Assembly: GCA_946414315.1 (NCBI GenBank)
Contig: CAMKNZ010000001.1
Coordinates: forward strand, 231,506-295,505
DNA: 64,000 nt
Direction: 5' to 3'
Source: an uncultured Clostridia bacterium
GTDB lineage: Bacteria > Bacillota > Clostridia > Christensenellales > Aristaeellaceae
Shown here: positions 16,416 to 25,192 of the stretch, piece after piece
Layout: each line of letters begins with the position of its first letter
How positions within the stretch are numbered: the first letter of the stretch is position 1
Translations under genes and position numbers: made by a program
Notes under the pieces: generated by a model
What the model saw: only the letters and a program-made list of their open reading frames with translations
Told to the model about the DNA's origin: nothing
Database searches by the model: none

Positions 16416-19400
16416 ATGGCTGACAGGCAAAAACTCATCGCCGTCTGCCTTTCTCAGGTTCACAATTTTCTGAATACCGGATTCCTGAACGAACTGAGCC
16501 GCATCGGCCAGGCCGAGGGTTTTGGCGTGGTCGTTTTTAATACATCCCTGGATTTTCACTGGTACCAGGGAGAAAACAAGATCCCCCGTGCCGGCTTCCG
16601 GTCGATCCAGTACCACCTGTTCGACGCGCTTGTTTTTATCTGTCACGGATTTCATGACGATGACCTGATCAAAGAGATCGCAGACGGTGCCAGGGCGCAT
16701 AACGTCCCGGTCTTTCTCGCCGGGATGGAGCTTCCCGGCTGCTGGACCATCGTCAACAACTATGAAGAAGGCTACAAGGATCTCATCCGCCACGTCATCC
16801 GTGACCATGGCGCGAAGGATACATTTTATATCGCCGGAATACAGGATGACCCGAATTCCGAAGGCCGGCTGAAGTGCTGGAAGGAAGTGCTGGAGGAAAA
16901 CAACCTCCCTTTCAGTTCAAACATGGTTGCTTACGGCAATTTCTGGACCAAGCCCGCCGCTGACGTGGTCCGGAGGCTGATCCGGTCCCGGGAAAAGCTG
17001 CCGGACGCTATTTTCTGTGCCAACGATTTTATGGCACTCGCCGTCTGCGACACCCTGCGTGAAGAGGGTTTCAAAGTGCCGGATGACGTGATCGTCACCG
17101 GCTTTGACGGTATGCCGGCCGTTTATATGGCTACTCCCCGCCTGACTACCTGCGGCGACGACCCCCGTTCTCTTGCGGAAACCATTGTAAACGTGATCCA
17201 CAGGCTGAAAGCGGGAGAGCATCCGCCGTATACCATCACCCATTCCTTCCAGCCGATTTTGTCGGAATCCTGCGGCTGTCCCTCTCCGGTAAACGAACGG
17301 TATGACGCGCTGAGCGTCTACCGCCGGAGCGAAGCGCTGAACAACCACGAAAACGACCTGTACCACACGGTAGAGCGCCTGCTCGTCCAGAAAGAGCCGG
17401 AAGCCTTCCTGAGAATGATCTCCACCTCCATTCTGCCCGGTTCCTATATCTGCCTGAACAAGCGTTTTCTGGGGATCTATTCGGGCATGGACTATACCGC
17501 CGACAGTATCGAGGAAGAACTGCTGTATATTCCCTACCGGAATCAGGAAGAGGAGCTTGTCATCTCTGACTGCAGGCTCAGCGAGCTTCGCCCGCCGAAA
17601 GGGCTTGAGACCGGCATAACCCTCTTCAACACACTGCACACAGGCGCAGTCGTCTGCGGCTTCTACGCAGCCCACACGATGGATCTGGACAACGACGCCC
17701 AGCTGATCAAGCGCCTGGCTGATGTCCTGAACCTGGTCTTTACGATTCACCTGGGCAACGCCCGCCAGCAGCTGCTGATCAATCACCTGGACAGCACGCT
17801 GTATACGGATTCCGTCACAGGCCTGAACAATCTGAAGGGACTTACCCGCTGGTTCGAGGAATATGCTGCCGAGGAGAGCAATCACGTGCTCCCGCTGGCA
17901 CTTTCCGTCTACAGCATCAACCGCTATAATTTTATCTATGAAAACTACGGTATGAATGAAACCGAGGAGATCGTCCGTCTGGTCGCCAATCGTCTGACCT
18001 CCTCCAATCCGAACGCACTGGCCATCGCCCGGATCGGCGCCGACCAGTTTGTCGTCGTGGACGCCGGAGATACGCTGGAAACCATCGGCCGGGCAATCAA
18101 CCGGTGCACCGCGGATTTTTATACCCAGATCGAATCCTATAATGCCATCAGTTCCAGGCAGTATTATGTGGAAGTAAACAGCGGCTGCACCACCGTGGAA
18201 GGCGGCTGGAAAGATACCGCGCTGGAAAATCTGATCAAGCTTGCGCTGGGCGAACTTTATCTGAATAAGCTGCGCAGCAATACCCACGCTTCTGCCAGGC
18301 CCTCTTCCTCCGCCGCAGAGCTTTACAGCGCCTTCAATCTGCTGATGGAAAAGAATCTGTTCAAGTTCCATTTCCAGCCGATCGTTTATGCGAAAAACGC
18401 ACAGATCTTCGCCTATGAAGCCCTGATGCGCACAGATAACCTGATCAATCTTTCCCCGCTGGAAGTGCTGGCAGTTGCCCGGGAATACAACCGCCTGTAC
18501 GACGTGGAAAGAGCCACCATTTTCGGAATCATGGATCGCTTCGTGCAGGATTACAGCAGTTTCTTCGGCAGCAAAGTCTTCATCAACACGATCCCCGGCC
18601 ACTTCCTGAACGAGGAAGACTGTGCCGCCATCAGGGAAGAGTTTGACAACTATCTCGATTGCTTCGTCTTTGAACTGACGGAACAGGACTCTACAAGTGA
18701 TGAGGAGCTTTTCCGCCTCAAGAGTCTCAGCAAAACCGGCAGCAGCGCCCAGATCGCCATTGACGATTACGGCACCGGCCACAGCAATATTGTGAATGTG
18801 CTCCGTTATACGCCGCAGATCATCAAGATTGACAAAGAACTGATCTCCGATATCCAGAACGACCGGAACAAGCAGCTTTTTGTCCGCAACACCATCGACT
18901 TCGCGCATCAGAACGGGATCAAAGCGCTGGCTGAAGGCGTCGAAACTTCCGAGGAACTCCGGACCGTGATCGATTACGGCATTGACCTGATCCAGGGATT
19001 CTATACCGGCCGTCCCTCCGAGGTGCCGGTACGTACCATCCATGAGTCCGTCCGTCAGGAGATCCTTGCCGAAAACCTGTCCCTGACCCGCTTCGACCGG
19101 GAAACGAAAGTCTACAACGCTTCCGACGGCGAAACCCTGGACCTGCTGAACCTGGCCATGGACCACTATACCTGCATCCGGATCTCCGGCGGACATGTGA
19201 CCCTGACCGGTCAGAAAACGCAGAGCGTGGATATGCTGATCCTGATCGCAGAAGACGCCAAGGCCGTTCTGACCCTGCGGCAAGTCAATCTGAAGGGCGT
19301 TAACGAAACGCCCATCCAGCTCGGCAACCGCAGCGACCTGACGCTCCGTGTGGAAGGCATCAACACGCTGAACAAGGAAGGTATTCGCGTTCCGGCGGCC

Positions 19401-20285
19401 GCTCGCCTGACCCTGCAGGGCAGCGGCGAACTGAAAATCATGAACAACCGGAACTATTCCGTCGGCATCGGTTCCAATTACAATGATCCCTACGGAACCA
19501 TTGTCATCGATATGGACGGCATGCTGACCGTACAGGCCTCCGGCGACAAGGTCGTCTGTATCGGCGGCGGACGCAGCGCCGGGGAAGGCATTTCCATCCT
19601 GAAAGGCACCTGCAACCTCTCCGCCAACGGCATCAGCGTGATCGGCCTGGGCAGTTCCACCGGGGATACGCAGATCGCCATCGGCCCGGCCGCCGTGTCT
19701 GCTGTGATCGAAGGCAATGACGCCCTGGGGATCGGTTCTCTCTCAGGCCAGGCGATGATCCGCTCCTCCGGCCTTCTGAACATCACGGCAAACTGCGAGC
19801 GGGCGACCGGTATCGGCTCCATGACCGGAACCGGTGAAATCCGTCTGGAAGGCGGGTACGCTTCCGTTACCCTCCATTGCGATGTCGGGGCCTGTATCGG
19901 TTCCTTCAGCGGGGAAGTTTCCGCCCTGTTCAGCAGCACCCGCGTCCGGATTCACGGTGAAGGAAACCGGCTCGCCGGTTTCGGCAGCACGGACGGCGCC
20001 TGTGACACCCGGATTGAAAGCGGCCATGTCTCCGGCGAGCTGCTTGCAGGAACCCGGCTGCTGCTTGGGAACGAGCATTCCCGCGTGATCATTACCGGCG
20101 GAAATATCCGCATCTTCCCGGAGAATGACCAGGGCCCGGTTTCTCCCGACGGACGGTCGCTTCACTGCGAAACGCCCGCGGAAGACCATTTCGAAGCTTC
20201 CTTTACAGATAAGCGTGAATCCTGGACCTATATTGCGGACCGGGATGAAGACGGCCAGCTTGATGTCTGGATTCCGGGAGGCTGA
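16416..20285 (+). CDS. LacI-type sensor, degenerate GGDEF, EAL phosphodiesterase and C-terminal beta-helix-like domain in one chain
   Basis: This 1289-residue protein starts with a LacI/periplasmic-binding-like sensor (about 1-285) without a DNA-binding helix or signal peptide, ending in SESCGCP. A linker leads to a GGDEF-like domain (about 460-610) whose active loop reads RIGADQF instead of RxGGDEF, so diguanylate cyclase activity is unlikely. The EAL domain (about 640-890) keeps the catalytic set: EALMR (667), FELTE, IDDYGTG (782), KIDKEL and AEGVET, so c-di-GMP hydrolysis is expected. Residues 900-1289 form a Gly/Ser-rich repeat array (repeated IGIGS, IGSLSG, IGSMTG, IGSFSG, FGSTDG turns) like a parallel beta helix, normally seen outside cells. 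No membrane segment is visible, so the protein appears cytoplasmic. RBS AGGAGG precedes the ATG. Confidence 0.88.
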   Translation: MADRQKLIAVCLSQVHNFLNTGFLNELSRIGQAEGFGVVVFNTSLDFHWYQGENKIPRAGFRSIQYHLFDALVFICHGFHDDDLIKEIADGARAHNVPVFLAGMELPGCWTIVNNYEEGYKDLIRHVIRDHGAKDTFYIAGIQDDPNSEGRLKCWKEVLEENNLPFSSNMVAYGNFWTKPAADVVRRLIRSREKLPDAIFCANDFMALAVCDTLREEGFKVPDDVIVTGFDGMPAVYMATPRLTTCGDDPRSLAETIVNVIHRLKAGEHPPYTITHSFQPILSESCGCPSPVNERYDALSVYRRSEALNNHENDLYHTVERLLVQKEPEAFLRMISTSILPGSYICLNKRFLGIYSGMDYTADSIEEELLYIPYRNQEEELVISDCRLSELRPPKGLETGITLFNTLHTGAVVCGFYAAHTMDLDNDAQLIKRLADVLNLVFTIHLGNARQQLLINHLDSTLYTDSVTGLNNLKGLTRWFEEYAAEESNHVLPLALSVYSINRYNFIYENYGMNETEEIVRLVANRLTSSNPNALAIARIGADQFVVVDAGDTLETIGRAINRCTADFYTQIESYNAISSRQYYVEVNSGCTTVEGGWKDTALENLIKLALGELYLNKLRSNTHASARPSSSAAELYSAFNLLMEKNLFKFHFQPIVYAKNAQIFAYEALMRTDNLINLSPLEVLAVAREYNRLYDVERATIFGIMDRFVQDYSSFFGSKVFINTIPGHFLNEEDCAAIREEFDNYLDCFVFELTEQDSTSDEELFRLKSLSKTGSSAQIAIDDYGTGHSNIVNVLRYTPQIIKIDKELISDIQNDRNKQLFVRNTIDFAHQNGIKALAEGVETSEELRTVIDYGIDLIQGFYTGRPSEVPVRTIHESVRQEILAENLSLTRFDRETKVYNASDGETLDLLNLAMDHYTCIRISGGHVTLTGQKTQSVDMLILIAEDAKAVLTLRQVNLKGVNETPIQLGNRSDLTLRVEGINTLNKEGIRVPAAARLTLQGSGELKIMNNRNYSVGIGSNYNDPYGTIVIDMDGMLTVQASGDKVVCIGGGRSAGEGISILKGTCNLSANGISVIGLGSSTGDTQIAIGPAAVSAVIEGNDALGIGSLSGQAMIRSSGLLNITANCERATGIGSMTGTGEIRLEGGYASVTLHCDVGACIGSFSGEVSALFSSTRVRIHGEGNRLAGFGSTDGACDTRIESGHVSGELLAGTRLLLGNEHSRVIITGGNIRIFPENDQGPVSPDGRSLHCETPAEDHFEASFTDKRESWTYIADRDEDGQLDVWIPGG

Positions 20286-20300
20286 ATTTGACAAACAGCA

Positions 20301-20327
20301 AAAACGGCAGCAGCGCTGCCGTTTTTT
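20301..20327 (+). terminator. Terminator of the LacI-sensor/EAL gene
   Basis: CGGCAG/CTGCCG stem extended by A-T pairs, followed by six T residues, just after the stop at 20285. Confidence 0.85.
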
Positions 20328-20340
20328 GATGGCTTTTTTG

Positions 20341-21342
20341 TTATTCTGCCGCTTCTTCCCGAAGTCCGAAAGCGATCATGCTGCCCATGGAGCGAAGATT
20401 CGGCTGCCCCTGGATGACCACCTTGCCGTTGAAATACATACAGGCCGTCCCGCCGCCGTCCAGGTTCAGCGCCTCCACGCAGCCCTGTTCCAGCAGCCTG
20501 TCCGCCAGCCAGCTCAGGCGGACGCCGGCGTATTGTTCCTTCGGCCGTCCCCTGACCATGATCGCAATATAGTGATAGGGTTCGATCATGCCGAGCCCGC
20601 ACAGCGGCTCCATCTGTTCGTAATAACCGCAGCCCTCCACGGCCTCTTTTTCATTGATTTTGCCTTCGCTGATCAGCCAGGGCCCGAAAGCGAACGTTTG
20701 AACAACACCCTGGTCCAGGTATTCCTGAGCGGTCAGCGCGTCGTTATAATAGGTCTTCATGCTGCCGTCGCCGTATACGGCCAGGACGTCCAGGCACGGC
20801 CGGTGGCGGCTGTATTTGCTGCCAGTTTTTTTCGTTTTTTCCCAGCGGATCTCCCCGTTGCGGATGATAATGCCGGGCTGTATCCCGCTGTTTTTCTTAA
20901 GAATACTCAGCTGCCTTGAACCGTAATAATCGTCCGACATGGCGAAGATGCACGGATGCTTCTGCACCAGCAGTTCCGGGCTGACCTGGTTGACGCCCTC
21001 CGGCCATTTCCCTTTCGGCGCGGTCAGGATCGCTTGCAGCGGTTCGTCCTCTGACGCCCAGATCTCCGCCACGCAGTATTCCCGGATCTTTTTCTTGTTG
21101 TACTGTTCCCGCACCCGGGTGATTTTCACCGACAGGTTTCTTGACGCATACTGCCAGTATCCGTTTTCCGCGTCCTCCAGAATATATTCCTCCCCGGGAT
21201 TGTCCCCCGTCAGGAAGCCCTTCGCGTCAAAATGCCAGCCGTCCTTCTCCGTTACAGTTTCACCGTCTTCCGGGTATGCGGGACAGGGCAGCAGAAGCAG
21301 CGCAAGAATCAGCGCGGCCAGCCGTTTCATGTTGTTTTTCAT
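20341..21342 (-). CDS. Secreted phosphodiester glycosidase (NAGPA/DUF2233), paralogue 1
   Basis: The 333-residue protein has a signal peptide (residues 1-25) and a C-terminal NAGPA domain with ALNLDGGGTACMYF (about 297-310) and RSMGSMIAFGL at its end. NAGPA-domain enzymes cleave sugar-1-phosphodiester links, as in the mammalian uncovering enzyme, and bacterial members are thought to trim phosphodiester-linked glycans outside the cell. The front half (residues 30-110) carries a KDGWHFDAKGFLTGDNPGEEYILED segment shared with the neighbouring paralogue and seems lineage-specific. Its start overlaps the stop of paralogue 2 by ATGA, so it is the last gene of the SDR-NAGPA-NAGPA operon. Confidence 0.85.
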   Translation of the reverse strand: MKNNMKRLAALILALLLLPCPAYPEDGETVTEKDGWHFDAKGFLTGDNPGEEYILEDAENGYWQYASRNLSVKITRVREQYNKKKIREYCVAEIWASEDEPLQAILTAPKGKWPEGVNQVSPELLVQKHPCIFAMSDDYYGSRQLSILKKNSGIQPGIIIRNGEIRWEKTKKTGSKYSRHRPCLDVLAVYGDGSMKTYYNDALTAQEYLDQGVVQTFAFGPWLISEGKINEKEAVEGCGYYEQMEPLCGLGMIEPYHYIAIMVRGRPKEQYAGVRLSWLADRLLEQGCVEALNLDGGGTACMYFNGKVVIQGQPNLRSMGSMIAFGLREEAAE

Positions 21343-22352
21343 TCTGATTCTTTCAGTCCGAAAGCGATCATGCTGCCAAGATTCCGCAGCTTTTTGGATT
21401 CCATATTCCCGTGAATGATCACCTTGTTATTGAATGCCAGGGCAACGGTGTCCCCGCCGTCCAGGTTCAGCGCTTCCATAACGCCGTATTCCTGCATCTT
21501 CTCCGCCAGCCAGGTGAGTTTGTATCCCTGGTACTTGCTCGTAGGCCGGCCCGCGGTCACGATCAGGATGTAATGATACGGTTCGATCATGCCAAGTGCC
21601 ACGCGGGGTTCGGAATAGTTGTTGATCTTCTCCAGGTTCGGGTGTACTTCTCCCCCGGACAGCAGCCATGGCCCGAAAGCGAACACCTGTACCGCGCCCT
21701 GCTCCAGATATTCTTCTGCGGTCAGCGCGTCGCAGTCAAAGGTCTTCATGCTGCCGTCCTGATAGACCGCCATTGTGTCCAGGTTCGGCCAGTTTCTCCT
21801 TTTCTGGCTGTTCCGCGTCTTGGTCGCGATCACTTCACCGTTTCGGATCACAACGCCGTGATAATCATACTTCGTTTTTCCCTTGCTTACCGGCGTGATC
21901 CGCAGCCCGTACATATCGTCAGATACAGCCAGCACGGACGGATGCTTTCCAATCAGGTCCTCCACGTTGCGCTGTTCGATCCCGGGCAGCGCCTCGCCCT
22001 TGAACTTCAGGCTGCTCTTGGGATCCGACTGGATGATTCCCAGCGGGGATTCCGGAGAACACCAGATCTCCGCGATACAGTATTCCTGTTTCTTTTTCTT
22101 CTTTGTCTGCTCACGGTACCGGGTGATCTTCACCGAAAGGTCTTTGGAGGCGTACTGCCAGACGCCCTTCTCCTCGTCCTCCAGGATGTATTCATCCCCG
22201 GGATTGTCTTCCCCGGTCAGGAAGCCCTTCGCATCGAAATGCCAGCCGTCTTTTTCCGTCACGGCTTCCCCGTCCTCTGCAAAGGCGAGGCCTGTCAGCA
22301 GGAGCACAGCCATCAGGAACAGCACAGTCACTCGTTTGATCATGTTCATCAT
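21339..22352 (-). CDS. Secreted phosphodiester glycosidase (NAGPA/DUF2233), paralogue 2
   Basis: The 337-residue protein has the same plan as its downstream neighbour: signal peptide (1-25), the KDGWHFDAKGFLTG opening, and a NAGPA domain with ALNLDGGDTVALAF near residue 305 and LRNLGSMIAFGL at the end. The two are clearly duplicates that have diverged (about half of the residues match by eye). Paralogue 2 has Asp where paralogue 1 has Gly after the DGG core. Start and stop overlap with both neighbours (ATGA each side), which points to one coupled transcript starting at the SDR gene. The substrate is unknown; a cell-wall or capsule phosphodiester is the likely target. Confidence 0.85.
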   Translation of the reverse strand: MMNMIKRVTVLFLMAVLLLTGLAFAEDGEAVTEKDGWHFDAKGFLTGEDNPGDEYILEDEEKGVWQYASKDLSVKITRYREQTKKKKKQEYCIAEIWCSPESPLGIIQSDPKSSLKFKGEALPGIEQRNVEDLIGKHPSVLAVSDDMYGLRITPVSKGKTKYDYHGVVIRNGEVIATKTRNSQKRRNWPNLDTMAVYQDGSMKTFDCDALTAEEYLEQGAVQVFAFGPWLLSGGEVHPNLEKINNYSEPRVALGMIEPYHYILIVTAGRPTSKYQGYKLTWLAEKMQEYGVMEALNLDGGDTVALAFNNKVIIHGNMESKKLRNLGSMIAFGLKESE

Positions 22353-23173
22353 TTTGATTTCTTCTTTCGGATGTAATAGCTTCTCAGGATCGCCGCGTTC
22401 AGTTTTGCCGGCAGAAAGCGGTGGATATAAACCGCCATGTGCTGGTCTGGGCTGGCGATCCGCTTCCGGAAGGGAATCCTTTTCCGGTCCAGCGTACGGG
22501 CGATCTTTCGCCCCAGCACATCCGGATCGGACCCGTTGTGCTCGTCATGGGCAATCTGCTTAACCGAACTCTCATACTCCGCCGCATAGGGAGAAGCGTC
22601 GTTCATCGCCGCCGCATGAGGTCGGTACTTGTCGCTTCCGCTCCGGTGATCCCCGGGTTCCACCAGCATTATCTGGATCCCGAACGGTTTGACCTCCATC
22701 GCCAGGCACTCCGCGTATCCTTCGATCGCGTGTTTGCTGGCGGTATAGGCGCTCTGGAAGGGAATCCCCATCAGGCCGTTGATGGAGGAAAACAGCACGA
22801 TCTTTCCCGCGCCCCGGGCCCGCATCAGCGGCAGGACCGCCCTGTTCACCCGGACCATGCCCAGGTAGTTGGTGTCGATCACCCTGCGGAATTCCTCCAG
22901 CCCGGTTTCTTCACAGGAGCCCAGCACCAGCATACCGGCACACTGCACCAGCGCGTCAGGCGGCGCGATCTCCTGCGCCTTTTCACAGAAACGCCGGATG
23001 CTTTCTTCATCCGTAACGTCCAGCTTCAGCCGGTGGATACCGTCCTGCTCACCGTCCTCAAAGCTGCGGGCGCCCGCGATCACACGCCAGCCGTCTTCCT
23101 TCAGGGCTGCCGCAGTATGCAGTCCCAGCCCGCTGGAAGCTCCGGTCACCCAGACTGTTTTCTGTCCGCTCAT
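22349..23173 (-). CDS. Short-chain dehydrogenase/reductase
   Basis: The 274-residue protein is a classical SDR: the cofactor loop TGASSGLG is near residue 10, LDVTDEESI follows, the catalytic Ser lies in FSSINGLMG, and YTASKHAIEGYAE supplies the Tyr and Lys. The usual NNAG motif is replaced by QCAG, an odd change in a structural position. It resembles the broad group of membrane-lipid-type or ketone reductases acting with NAD(P)H; the basic C-terminal end (YYIRKKKSK) could help association with membranes, which is inference. First gene of the operon with the two NAGPA proteins. Confidence 0.88.
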   Translation of the reverse strand: MSGQKTVWVTGASSGLGLHTAAALKEDGWRVIAGARSFEDGEQDGIHRLKLDVTDEESIRRFCEKAQEIAPPDALVQCAGMLVLGSCEETGLEEFRRVIDTNYLGMVRVNRAVLPLMRARGAGKIVLFSSINGLMGIPFQSAYTASKHAIEGYAECLAMEVKPFGIQIMLVEPGDHRSGSDKYRPHAAAMNDASPYAAEYESSVKQIAHDEHNGSDPDVLGRKIARTLDRKRIPFRKRIASPDQHMAVYIHRFLPAKLNAAILRSYYIRKKKSK

Positions 23174-23221
23174 GCGTCCTCCCGTATCCGGTCTTATCTT
23201 TCATATACGACAGCTTATTTT

Positions 23222-23249
23222 ATTATACCCTCCGCTTTTTCGCAAGCAA
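23222..23249 (-). promoter_or_regulatory. Promoter of the SDR-NAGPA operon
   Basis: Minus-strand TTGCTT (23249-23244), 16 bases, perfect TATAAT (23227-23222). Confidence 0.6.
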
Positions 23250-23317
23250 ACCTTACATGGTTCTTCGTTTCTTTCTGCGGGGTGTAGGGAAGAAAAGGGG
23301 AAAAGGGAAAGACAAAC

Positions 23318-23345
23318 AAAAACTCCCGAAGAATAACTTCGGGAG
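23318..23345 (-). terminator. Terminator of the GGGtGRT gene
   Basis: CTCCCGAAG/CTTCGGGAG stem with a five-base loop and a T run on the minus strand, 20 bases after the stop. Confidence 0.85.
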
Positions 23346-23363
23346 CAATTCATTGATACCGGA

Positions 23364-24383
23364 TTACTTGCTCATCGCTTCCTGCACAGCCACGGCCACC
23401 GCAACAGTCATACCAACCATCGGGTTGTTGCCGGCGCCCAGGAATCCCATCATCTCCACGTGAGCGGGAACGGAAGAGGAACCTGCGAACTGCGCGTCGG
23501 AATGCATACGGCCCATGGTGTCCGTCATGCCGTAGGAGGCAGGGCCGGCAGCCATGTTGTCGGGATGCAGGGTACGGCCGGTGCCGCCGCCGGAAGCCAC
23601 GGAGAAGTACTTCTTGCCGGCTTCCCAGCGTTCCTTCTTATAGGTGCCCGCAACGGGATGCTGGAACCGGGTGGGGTTGGTGCTGTTGCCGGTGATGGAG
23701 ATGTCAGCGCCTTCATGCCACATGATGGCAACGCCTTCACGCACATCGTCCGCGCCGTAGCAGTTAACCTTGGCACGGTCGCCGTTGGAGTAAGCGGTCT
23801 TCTTGACCACGGTCAGCGCGTGATCTTCCTTCACGTCAGCGGACAGATAGTCATACTTGGTCTGCACATAGGTGAAACCGTTGATCCGGGAAATGATCAT
23901 GGCGGCGTCCTTGCCCAGGCCGTTCAGGATAACCCGCAGGGGCTTTTTACGCACTTTGTTGGCGTTCAGGGCGATCTTGATGGCGCCCTCGGCAGCGGCG
24001 AATGACTCGTGGCCGGCCAGGAAGGCGAAGCACTCGGTCTCTTCGTCCAGCAGCATCGCGCCCAGGTTGCCATGGCCGATACCGACCTGGCGCTGGTCCG
24101 CAACGGAACCGGGGATGCAGAAGGCCTGCAGGGCGGTGCCGATCCACTTGGCGGCTTCCGCAGCGTTCTTCGCGCCTTCCTTGATGGCGATAGCGGCGCC
24201 CAGTTCATAGGCCCACTTTACGTTCTCGAAGCAGATGGGCTGGGTGCTCTCCACGATGGAGTAGGCGTCAACGCCCTTGCCGTTGGTGAACGCCTTCACC
24301 TCTTCGAAGTTTTTGAATCCGTACTTGTCCAGGACAGGCTGCAGCTGAGGCATGCGGCCTTCATAGTTTTCAAACAGAGCCAT
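23364..24383 (-). CDS. GGGtGRT family protein
   Basis: Starting at ATG 24383 the protein has 339 residues. It contains SGGGTGRTLHPDNMAAGPASYGMTDTMGRMH near residues 265-295, the stretch that gives this family its informal name. A GTG three codons earlier is possible but overlaps the GGGGAGG ribosome site. The family occurs mostly in anaerobes and nearly always beside a NifU-like scaffold gene, as here. The reaction is not established to my knowledge. Only a few cysteines are present (in IVESTQPICFENV, in FCIPG, and one or two others), so it need not hold a cluster itself. It is the second gene of a two-gene operon. Confidence 0.85.
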   Translation of the reverse strand: MALFENYEGRMPQLQPVLDKYGFKNFEEVKAFTNGKGVDAYSIVESTQPICFENVKWAYELGAAIAIKEGAKNAAEAAKWIGTALQAFCIPGSVADQRQVGIGHGNLGAMLLDEETECFAFLAGHESFAAAEGAIKIALNANKVRKKPLRVILNGLGKDAAMIISRINGFTYVQTKYDYLSADVKEDHALTVVKKTAYSNGDRAKVNCYGADDVREGVAIMWHEGADISITGNSTNPTRFQHPVAGTYKKERWEAGKKYFSVASGGGTGRTLHPDNMAAGPASYGMTDTMGRMHSDAQFAGSSSVPAHVEMMGFLGAGNNPMVGMTVAVAVAVQEAMSK

Positions 24384-24398
24384 TCGTCGCACCTCCCC

Positions 24399-25100
24399 TT
24401 ACTCTTTGCGCGGGTCAATCCACTTGACCGCGCCGTCTTCAGCCTTGAACCGGCCGTAGGTGCCCAGGTTCTTCTCGTACGCTTCATTGGGGCTCATGCC
24501 CTTCTTGATGGCGTCCATCATCTTGCCCAGGCTCAGGAACTGATAACCGCAAACCTGATCATCCTTGTCCAGGGCCATCTTGACCACATAGCCTTCCGTC
24601 ATCTCCAGATAACGGGTGCCCTTTTCCTTGGTGCCGTACATGGTACCCACCATGGAACGCAGGCCCTTGCCCAGGTCTTCCAGGCCGGCGCCGATGCGCA
24701 GGCCGTCATCGGAGAAGGCGGACTGGGTGCGGCCGTACACGATCTGCAGGAACAGCTCGCGCATGGCGGTGTTGATGGCGTCGCACACCAGGTCGGTGTT
24801 CAGCGCTTCCAGGATCGTCTTGCCGGGCAGGATTTCGCTCGCCATGGCGGCGGAATGCGTCATACCGGAGCAACCGATGGTTTCCACCAGCGCTTCCTGG
24901 ATCACGCCGTCCTTCACATTCAGGCTCAGCTTGCAGGCGCCCTGCTGGGGAGCGCACCAGCCGATACCGTGGGTATAACCGGAAATGTCTTTGATTTCTT
25001 TGGCCTGGATCCATTTTCCCTCTTCGGGAATCGGCGCGGGACCGTGGTTCGGGCCCTTCGCAACACAGACCATTTCTTCCACTTCTTTGGTGTATTGCAT
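24399..25100 (-). CDS. NifU-like iron-sulfur cluster assembly scaffold protein
   Basis: The 233-residue protein carries an IscU/NifU-like fold with cysteines in GIGWCAPQQGACKLS (about 48-56), VETIGCSGMTHSA (about 75) and TDLVCDAIN (about 104). This is the type annotated as an iron-sulfur scaffold in many Clostridia, always next to a GGGtGRT gene. The spacing of its cysteines is not that of canonical IscU, so it may serve a dedicated partner rather than general cluster assembly; that is inference. The gene is 15 bases upstream of its partner, behind its own promoter. Confidence 0.82.
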   Translation of the reverse strand: MQYTKEVEEMVCVAKGPNHGPAPIPEEGKWIQAKEIKDISGYTHGIGWCAPQQGACKLSLNVKDGVIQEALVETIGCSGMTHSAAMASEILPGKTILEALNTDLVCDAINTAMRELFLQIVYGRTQSAFSDDGLRIGAGLEDLGKGLRSMVGTMYGTKEKGTRYLEMTEGYVVKMALDKDDQVCGYQFLSLGKMMDAIKKGMSPNEAYEKNLGTYGRFKAEDGAVKWIDPRKE

Positions 25101-25155
25101 GTGACTCGGTTCCTCCTGTCTCAGGTTGAATAGTAGTGTGATTGGTAACCGATTA

Positions 25156-25185
25156 AGTATAGCACATCCGGGCTTTTTTATTCAA
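25156..25185 (-). promoter_or_regulatory. Promoter of the NifU-like/GGGtGRT operon
   Basis: Minus-strand TTGAAT (25185-25180), 18 bases, TATACT (25161-25156), about 55 bases ahead of the ATG. Confidence 0.6.
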
Positions 25186-25192
25186 CTGCTTT

